DNA of 64,000 bases, from assembly GCA_009760885.1 (NCBI GenBank), contig CM019713.1:80953978-81017977 (forward strand), given 5' to 3'. The position numbers were made by a program, and so were the translations under genes. Under the pieces are notes generated by a model. The model was not told the DNA's origin and did no database searches. It saw nothing but the letters and a program-made list of their open reading frames with translations. This DNA comes from Achatina immaculata (Eukaryota; Mollusca; Gastropoda; Stylommatophora; Achatinidae). This document shows positions 57,166 through 64,000 of the stretch, one piece after another. Each line of letters starts with the position of its first letter. Position 1 is the first letter of the stretch.

Positions 57166-57409
57166 AATAAACGTTGGAGATGTGATTATCTGCGGATACA
57201 CAAAGTGTTAGAGGTAATATTATCTACAGATACACAAAGAGATAACGTTATCTACAGATACACAAAGATTTATATATAAAACTGTATCCGCTAATACAAA
57301 AAGAATTACAGACATGATTTTTATAGATACAGAGTGAATCATAATTTGTTGAAGATATTATTAACACAGGCTTAGAGATAGTTTGTTTTCTATGAATGTA
57401 GCATATCAG

Positions 57410-58185
57410 ACATAAAGATTACAATATTGTCTCACATACGACACAATCCTGACTGCAAAAAGTGAAGGGGAGCTAGAGGCTCTTCTGGACATCGTGGTTC
57501 GTGACATTAAAAGTAAAGGTCTCAGCATGAACAAAAGAAGTCTTATTATCTCTAAGAAAAGAATGCCACCAAAATGTAGCATTATCATCGATGGCACAGA
57601 ACTGAAACAAGTTGACAGATTCAAGTACTTAGGAACGATTATAAAAACTGATGAGAAATGTCACAAAGAAATAAAAAGCAGACGTGATAAGGCCAAGTCA
57701 GCATTCCAGACAATGAGACGCATCTTGTGCAACAGATCCGTATCAATGGAAACAAGATTCATAGTACTTAAATGTTACATCGAGCCAGTTTTATTTTATG
57801 AGTGTGAAGCATGGTCCATGAATAAGAGAGTACAGCGAGAAATGGAGGCCGTGGTGATGTGATTTATAGGAAGGATGTTGAAGGTACCATGGACAGCTAA
57901 GAAAACCAATGAAGAAGTCTTAAGAGAGGCTGGAGTTAAAAAGCAAAGATCAGAGGCGGACAAGGAAGATTTATAGGACATTTCCTGAGAATAGGAAAAT
58001 TTGAACACATTGTAGCAACTGGAAAAATTGAAGGAAGATGAAATAGAGGAAGACAGAGAGAGAGAAGTTACTGGATGGGCTTTCAGTGTGGCTAGGAAGA
58101 AAGTCACCGGCGGATCTCATAATCAAATCTAAAGACAAGGAATTGTGGAGAGAAATGATCTCCTACGCCACACGGCACGGCACTT
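57410..58185 (+). pseudogene. Reverse transcriptase 3' fragment, family E, copy 1
   Basis: Read on the plus strand from about 57440: DTILTAKSEGELEALLDIVV, then KGLSMNKRSLIISKKRMPPK, FKYLGTIIKTDEKCHKEIKS, AKSAFQTMRRIL and CYIEPVLFYECEAWSMNKRV. A TGA lies at about 57860, then GRMLKVPWTAKKTNEEVL, more stops and frameshifts. The Y-A-D-D box is damaged (a TYD reading remains before TILTA). It resembles the thumb and C-terminus of family A (FKYLGAVITSDGKC) but is clearly another family. Confidence 0.82.
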
Positions 58186-58264
58186 GAATTGTCTCACATA
58201 CAAACTCAGTTCTCTTGTGTGGACCGTGAAGACGCTATCACAATCTGTTACCTGATGTGTGCAC

Positions 58265-58545
58265 GAGTTTATTACTTCATGTTATTGCTTCATTTTATTA
58301 CTTCATGTTATTGCTTCATGTCATTGCTTCATGTTATTGCTTCATGTTATTCCTTCATGTTATCCCTTCATGTTATTCCTTCAAGTTATTAATTCATGTT
58401 ATTGCTTCATGTTATTGCTTCATGTTATTGCTTCATGTTATTGCTTCATGTTATTACTTCATGTTATTGCCTCATGTTATTACTTCTTGTTACTGCTTTA
58501 TGTTATTGCTTCATGTTATTGCTTCATGTTATTGCTTCGTCTCTT
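58265..58545. repeat. 13-bp minisatellite, copy 1
   Basis: About 21 units of TTCATGTTATTGC with substitutions (TTATTAC, TTATTCC). All three plus-strand frames are largely open, giving Leu/Cys/His/Phe repeat peptides that are by-products. Confidence 0.95.
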
Positions 58546-59179
58546 TTCAATTTTTGTTAAGAAGATGGTGAAGCAGAAATACGCCAGGAAACATTTCTGT
58601 GTGGGTGTCTTCTCCTTTTGTTTCATGTTATAAATAAAAACCTCAAATCTAGTATTTGCTTTAACCTTGTCTGTTTCATGTATGCATTCTTGTGTCACTG
58701 TGACGTATAAAGCTTCGATCTTTGCTTTGTCTGAAGATCACGACATAAAACCGTGTTTCATTGTTCTACAAAGGTAGGGTTATGATTATCTTCACATATA
58801 CACAAAGGTAGGGTTATGATTATCTTCACATATACACAAAGGTAGGGTTATGATTATCTTCACATATACACAAAGGTAGGGTTATGATTATCTTCACATA
58901 TACACAAAGGTAGGGTTATGATTATCTACAGAAACAATAAACGTTGGAGATGTGATTATCTGCGGATACACAAAGTGTTAGAGGTAATATTATCTACAGA
59001 TACACAAAGAGATAACGTTATCTACAGATACACAAAGATTTATATATAAAACTGTATCCGCTAATACAAAAAGAATTACAGACATGATTTTTATAGATAC
59101 AGAGTGAATCATAATTTGTTGAAGATATTATTAACACAGGCTTAGAGATAGTTTGTTTTCTATGAATGTAGCATATCAG

Positions 59180-59955
59180 ACATAAAGATTACAATATTGT
59201 CTCACATACGACACAATCCTGACTGCAAAAAGTGAAGGGGAGCTAGAGGCTCTTCTGGACATCGTGGTTCGTGACATTAAAAGTAAAGGTCTCAGCATGA
59301 ACAAAAGAAGTCTTATTATCTCTAAGAAAAGAATGCCACCAAAATGTAGCATTATCATCGATGGCACAGAACTGAAACAAGTTGACAGATTCAAGTACTT
59401 AGGAACGATTATAAAAACTGATGAGAAATGTCACAAAGAAATAAAAAGCAGACGTGATAAGGCCAAGTCAGCATTCCAGACAATGAGACGCATCTTGTGC
59501 AACAGATCCGTATCAATGGAAACAAGATTCATAGTACTTAAATGTTACATCGAGCCAGTTTTATTTTATGAGTGTGAAGCATGGTCCATGAATAAGAGAG
59601 TACAGCGAGAAATGGAGGCCGTGGTGATGTGATTTATAGGAAGGATGTTGAAGGTACCATGGACAGCTAAGAAAACCAATGAAGAAGTCTTAAGAGAGGC
59701 TGGAGTTAAAAAGCAAAGATCAGAGGCGGACAAGGAAGATTTATAGGACATTTCCTGAGAATAGGAAAATTTGAACACATTGTAGCAACTGGAAAAATTG
59801 AAGGAAGATGAAATAGAGGAAGACAGAGAGAGAGAAGTTACTGGATGGGCTTTCAGTGTGGCTAGGAAGAAAGTCACCGGCGGATCTCATAATCAAATCT
59901 AAAGACAAGGAATTGTGGAGAGAAATGATCTCCTACGCCACACGGCACGGCACTT
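59180..59955 (+). pseudogene. Reverse transcriptase 3' fragment, family E, copy 2
   Basis: An identical duplicate of 57410-58185 within the 1770-bp tandem duplication. It has the same stops and frameshifts, so decay preceded the duplication. Confidence 0.82.
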
Positions 59956-60034
59956 GAATTGTCTCACATACAAACTCAGTTCTCTTGTGTGGACCGTGAA
60001 GACGCTATCACAATCTGTTACCTGATGTGTGCAC

Positions 60035-60315
60035 GAGTTTATTACTTCATGTTATTGCTTCATTTTATTACTTCATGTTATTGCTTCATGTCATTGCTTC
60101 ATGTTATTGCTTCATGTTATTCCTTCATGTTATCCCTTCATGTTATTCCTTCAAGTTATTAATTCATGTTATTGCTTCATGTTATTGCTTCATGTTATTG
60201 CTTCATGTTATTGCTTCATGTTATTACTTCATGTTATTGCCTCATGTTATTACTTCTTGTTACTGCTTTATGTTATTGCTTCATGTTATTGCTTCATGTT
60301 ATTGCTTCGTCTCTT
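60035..60315. repeat. 13-bp minisatellite, copy 2
   Basis: Duplicate of 58265-58545 within the 1770-bp duplication. The same variant order is visible. Confidence 0.95.
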
Positions 60316-60540
60316 TTCAATTTTTGTTAAGAAGATGGTGAAGCAGAAATACGCCAGGAAACATTTCTGTGTGGGTGTCTTCTCCTTTTGTTTCATGTTA
60401 TAAATAAAAACCTCAAATCTAGTATTTGCTTTAACCTTGTCTGTTTCATGTATGCATTCTTGTGTCACTGTGACGTATAAAGCTTCGATCTTTGCTTTGT
60501 CTGAAGATCACGACATAAAACCGTGTTTCATTGTTCTACA

Positions 60541-60985
60541 AGAGATAACAAAGGAATGGAATGTACAATAAGTCACATATGGCGATCCTACGAGCAAGAT
60601 AACTCATCTTTATCTGGTAACATATGTTGTGTTTCTCGTGAGATCTACAAGAACACTGAAGAGATAAGAGAAAAAAACTAATGCTCGATAACACAGACGA
60701 TATTGCTAACATAGAACGCCTACTCGACGGCGACAAATAGTCAGCCGTTTTGATTCAGGCAGAAAAGGATGGACAAAATGTCCCTTGTCTGTTTCCACTC
60801 AGCGGTTCTCGGGTCGTTGTTAGAGGAACATTTTTAATGTCCAATAAACATGTATTATTTGTTAAGAAACAGAAACGTTATTTTAAATTATTAAATTTAT
60901 TAAATTAAATTATTAAATTTAAATAATTATTAAATTTATAACAAATGTTTCTCAAAAATCTTTGGGAGCTTCCATTTTTCTCTCT
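60541..60985. other. Unassigned low-copy sequence with an AT-rich palindromic stretch
   Basis: No gene recognised. Around 60885-60945 the sequence consists of ATTATTAAATTT-type repeats able to pair with themselves. Confidence 0.5.
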
Positions 60986-60989
60986 AGTG

Positions 60990-61445
60990 ATGATCATTGA
61001 GCTATACAAATCAGAAGAGATCTGGTCATGTTAAATATGTTGGGACAGTCCGAGGTTTTGTAGCTATACAAATCATAGAGATCTGTTCATGTTAAATATA
61101 TTGCGACACTCGAGTGTCTTGGAGCTATACAAATCAGAGAGATCTGGCCATGTTAAATATGTTGCCACACTCGAGTGTATTGGAGCTATACAAATCTCTC
61201 TCTCTCTTTCTCTCTGAACCTTAAGTGCCCAGGGCACATGGGGCTTCCGCAAGGGTTTTCCACAAATGCCTGTCCTTTGCCTTTTTTCTGCTCTTGCCCA
61301 GGTGAGCCCTCTATTGCTCAACATCCTTTCTGTTGTTCTTCTCCGTGTCTCTTTTGGTCTACCCTTACTTCTGTTCCCAGAGAGATATGGCCATGTTAAA
61401 TATGTTGCGACACTCGAGTGTCTTGGAGCTATACAAATGAGAGAG
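60990..61445. repeat. 61-bp tandem repeat, interrupted
   Basis: About four units carrying GGAGCTATACAAATCAGAGA, CATGTTAAATATGTTG and ACACTCGAGTGT (a 12-base palindrome). The 61-base period was checked between 61122 and 61183. The array is interrupted at about 61196-61379 by a LINE fragment. Confidence 0.9.
61197..61379 (-). mobile_element. LINE family F 3' fragment
   Basis: About 180 bases closely matching 16856-17036, including the GA-rich tail at the left border and CCTTAAGTGCCCAGGGCA. Its minus-strand reading is the last residues of the LINE protein. It is 5'-truncated and inserted in a unit of the 61-bp repeat. No clear target duplication was found. Confidence 0.85.
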
Positions 61446-61584
61446 ATATTTATTGAGCAGGCTAACCCTGGTCTGTAAACTCGTGTGTCCGAGCAGAAAA
61501 TTCAATTAAAATATTTAAAAAAAAACATTTTCCGTGTAATAAACACCGTTCTTAACATGGTGTAAGTGCAGGTAAAATTGAACA

Positions 61585-61738
61585 TTGTGAGCTGTGCATG
61601 TTCCACACTGATTCGTCGTCACCTTTAGAAGTTTCCACACGGATTCCTCGTCGCCTGTAGAAGTTTCCACACTGATTCCTCGTCACCTGTAGAAGTTTCC
61701 ACAATGATTCCTCCTCGCCTGTAGAAGTTTCCACACTG
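61585..61738. repeat. 32-bp minisatellite
   Basis: Four to five units carrying GTAGAAGTTTCCACACTGAT and TCCTCGTC. The period of 32 was checked at 61631 and 61663. Confidence 0.92.
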
Positions 61739-62045
61739 AGAAGGAGAGAGGTAGACAACAGAAGGATACAGACAGGAGAAAGGTAAAAAGCATGAGGAGA
61801 GAGGTAGACAACAGAAGGGAACAGACAGGAGAAAGGTAGACAACATAAGGAGACAGGAGACCGGTGAAAAAAAAACAGAATGAGATAGGCAGAAAACATA
61901 GGAAGACAGGCAAACAACGTAAGGAAACAAACAGGTAACAAGTAGAAAACACAAGGCAACAGGCAGAAGACAAGTAGAAAACAAAAGGAGACGGACAAGA
62001 AACTGGACAACATAAAGAGATGGACTGGAGACAGACAGAAAATAA
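61739..62045. repeat. Purine-rich degenerate repeat
   Basis: A/G-rich sequence with loosely repeated GAGAAAGGTAGACAACAGAA-type segments of about 30-40 bases. Cys/Leu/Pro-rich minus-strand frames here are composition artefacts. Confidence 0.75.
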
Positions 62046-62690
62046 AATTGTTTCTACTATAAAGAAGAGATATGGCTATAAACAGAGGAAGATTGTTAAA
62101 CACATCAGGCGCCTTACTGTACCATCTCACATGGGGGCCAGGAGCAGCACAACAATTCTAGGAGTCATGCCCCAGAGCCTTACCTCCATCCCGTGCCCAA
62201 AATCATTTCTGAAGTCTCCACTGAAGGGGCAGATTTGTGTGTGTTAAGTTGTATAAACACTGGGAGAACGATAATGATATCTTGAGAACCATTCTTCTGA
62301 TCTAGAAACTTCAGGCCACGTCAGTAGAGATTTGACATTGGACACATCTACTCATGTAGGAAATTATTTTTGTTGTTATGACATTGTGTACAGAAATATC
62401 TTGTCTCTGTTAAGTTCGGCTATATCTTGGGGGAAAGGGGCAAGGTATCATTACCTGAAATGTATACATGAAATATATGGTCAGCTTTATCGATTTGGTT
62501 GTGAACGAGACTGTAATGTCAGAGGTGGATCTTTCTGTAGGAGTATCAATCAAAACACTCTTCTACTCTCACCTAGGGCCATCTAGTAACAGGCTGTTGT
62601 GTACTACAGCAGCCTGTCGTGTGAGACAAAGGTTCGCTTGTTCTGTTATGGTAATGGTAAAAATGGGAGCAGTAATGTAACCACCCTTTC
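62046..62690. other. Unassigned low-copy sequence
   Basis: Several short frames (up to 84 codons) occur. No motif or start signal supports a gene. Confidence 0.4.
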
Positions 62691-62694
62691 TCCA

Positions 62695-62945
62695 CAGTCT
62701 CTGCGAGTAGTAGGTAAACCACCCATTGTTCACTGTCACATTTTCCCTGGGTAGTAGTAGCTAAACCACCCATTGTTCTCTGCCACAGTTTCTGTGGGTA
62801 GTAGATATACCACCCATTCTCCATGATAATGTTCTCATATAAACCATGTATTTTAAACTGTGCTGCTGACTTCAGGTAGAGAGGAAAATACGCGTTGTCA
62901 ACTGTTCTATTCTTTGTGGGTAGTAGGCCAATCATACGTTGTTTA
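62695..62945. repeat. Degenerate tandem repeat of about 55-60 bp
   Basis: Three to four weak copies sharing GGGTAGTAG, AAACCACCCATTGTTC and CACAGT segments. Confidence 0.65.
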
Positions 62946-63725
62946 CTAACCTATACAATACATTTACGTTTAATAGTGTGGAGTGGTAACAGTTTCTTTC
63001 AATGCTTTCCCCCCATCATATCCGGTCTCTTATCCGACCATTTTATATTTTTGTTCTACTCTTTGCCTTATCCATTGTGTTTTTCTCGTTAGAATGGTCT
63101 TAACTTCGCATTTTAATCTCAGAACATGGAGACTAACTAAACGGTTTTATGAACAAGTCAGAATTTTATCTCAGAATACGAGGGATAAGTGACTTGCAGT
63201 TACATCGTCTTCCTTACCGACAGCAAGTCTGTCAGACAAAGTCTACTATCGCCCGAAGAAGGCCTAGAAAGAGAAACAATACAAATGCTGTGCACACTCT
63301 AAAAGGAAAAGGCGGATATAGTCCAGTGCACCCTATCACAGTGTGGTCTGTTGAAAAACGAAGCTGACAGACTTGCCTATTCTGGAAGCAAACACATCAA
63401 CAAAATGTCTCCAACAGTTAAGTCTAAACTAAAATCAGCACCAGTACAAGAAAGTAATGGACTAGCTAGCACAACCAACAATCTAACAATCTGATGCTGC
63501 AACTCTCGCGTCCAAAAAAAAACAACCAAAAAAAAAAAACGCAAAGACACCGCAGGATTGTCGCCCTACAAGACAAATTTTGGTGTGCAAAGCAAGATCT
63601 CAGAAATACTGCACATTCTGTATGGACAATAAATATTGATGTCCGAGGCCAGAATCATGGAACTGAGAAGAAGTTTCACAAAGAAAGCTTATGAGCTGAT
63701 ATTATAAATTTCTCAGACGCGCCTT
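62946..63725. other. Unassigned low-copy sequence with short basic open frames
   Basis: Plus-strand frames at 63149-63367 (containing TIARRRPRKRNNTN) and 63494-63694 (Lys-rich start from an A-run) are basic but match no family I know. They could be the remains of a transposon or host exon pieces. They are not supported as genes. Confidence 0.35.
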
Positions 63726-63734
63726 AAAAGAACT

Positions 63735-64000
63735 GTAGGTTTACCTTATTTAAAGTTGGATAACATCTCCTTAGAAACAGACCTCTTTGTTTACCTTATT
63801 TAAATTTGGTCAATATCTCCTTAGAAACAGACCTCTTTGTTTACCTTATTTAAATATGGTAAACATCTCCTTAGAAACAGACTTCTTTGTTTACCTTATT
63901 TAAATATGGTAAACATCTCCTTAGAAACAGACCTCCTTGTTTACCTTATTTAAATATGGTAAATATCTCCTTAGAAACAGACCTCTTTGTTTACCTTATT
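63735..64000. repeat. 50-bp minisatellite running off the window
   Basis: Five and a bit units carrying TTTACCTTATTTAAATATGG and ATCTCCTTAGAAACAGACCT. The period of 50 was checked at 63741, 63791 and 63841. It continues to the last base. Confidence 0.95.

Larger units (their letters stand above)
57001..58770. repeat. 1770-bp tandem duplication, copy 1
   Basis: This segment and 58771-60540 correspond at a constant offset of 1770. It contains the end of the 34-bp minisatellite, a reverse transcriptase fragment, a 13-bp minisatellite and a unique tail ending TTGTTCTACA. Reading frames in the two copies give identical proteins. Confidence 0.96.
58771..60540. repeat. 1770-bp tandem duplication, copy 2
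   Basis: It starts AAGGTAGGGTTATG directly after TTGTTCTACA and ends with the same TTGTTCTACA. Only differences inside the 34-bp repeats were noticed by eye, such as CATATG versus CATATA. Confidence 0.96.

Noticed and set aside
58257..58633. Leu/Cys/His-rich membrane protein
   Set aside because: It is the translation of a 13-bp minisatellite that is open in several frames.
61552..62130. 192-codon Cys/Leu/Pro-rich minus-strand protein
   Set aside because: It lies across a 32-bp minisatellite and a purine-rich repeat. Parallel frames are also open, so composition explains it.

Overview
This is animal (eukaryotic) nuclear DNA. The best-fitting source is a lophotrochozoan, probably a gastropod mollusc. 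The clues are a GIMAP-type immune GTPase, decayed non-LTR retrotransposons of the kinds common in mollusc genomes, a dead mariner, a tRNA-derived SINE with a conserved central domain, very abundant tetranucleotide microsatellites and a 100-N scaffold gap. The species assignment is inference. The window is gene-poor: only one intact, believable protein gene was found, a GIMAP GTPase at 1843-3156 on the minus strand.

Layout. 1-1.84 kb has no recognised gene. 1.84-3.16 kb is the GIMAP gene. 3.18-5.66 kb is an AT-rich 22-bp tandem repeat split by a dead mariner and a 5'-truncated retrotransposon (family B) with a clear target duplication. 7.09-12.42 kb is a 36-bp satellite in two related subfamilies with higher-order repeats. 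12.47-24.28 kb is a graveyard of retroelements. It holds a small hAT-like element, a zinc-finger LINE 5' part, a 24-bp minisatellite running into the gap, B copy 2, A copy 1 carrying an inserted LINE with a twin-priming inversion, a family C piece with an internal 37-bp minisatellite, a 51-bp minisatellite, and A copy 2, which is nearly full length.

24.4-31.3 kb holds polypurine tracts, a compound tetranucleotide microsatellite, several minisatellites and another reverse transcriptase fragment (family D). 31.3-40.1 kb is one continuous array of 42/43-bp repeats passing through successive subfamilies. 40.1-56.3 kb is a stepwise segmental duplication: a low-copy module (SINE, simple repeats) plus a 49-bp minisatellite occurs three times, with the 42/43-bp satellite recurring at 43.76-47.5 kb. 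56.7-60.54 kb is a 34-bp minisatellite and an apparently exact 1770-bp tandem duplication that includes a reverse transcriptase fragment (family E). 60.5-64 kb holds further small minisatellites and unassigned sequence.

The window is therefore a record of tandem-repeat birth, homogenisation and duplication, layered with nested retrotransposition, next to one immune-type GTPase gene. No multi-gene pathway or operon is present. Nearly all long open frames outside the GIMAP and transposon remnants are by-products of tandem repeats whose period is a multiple of three.
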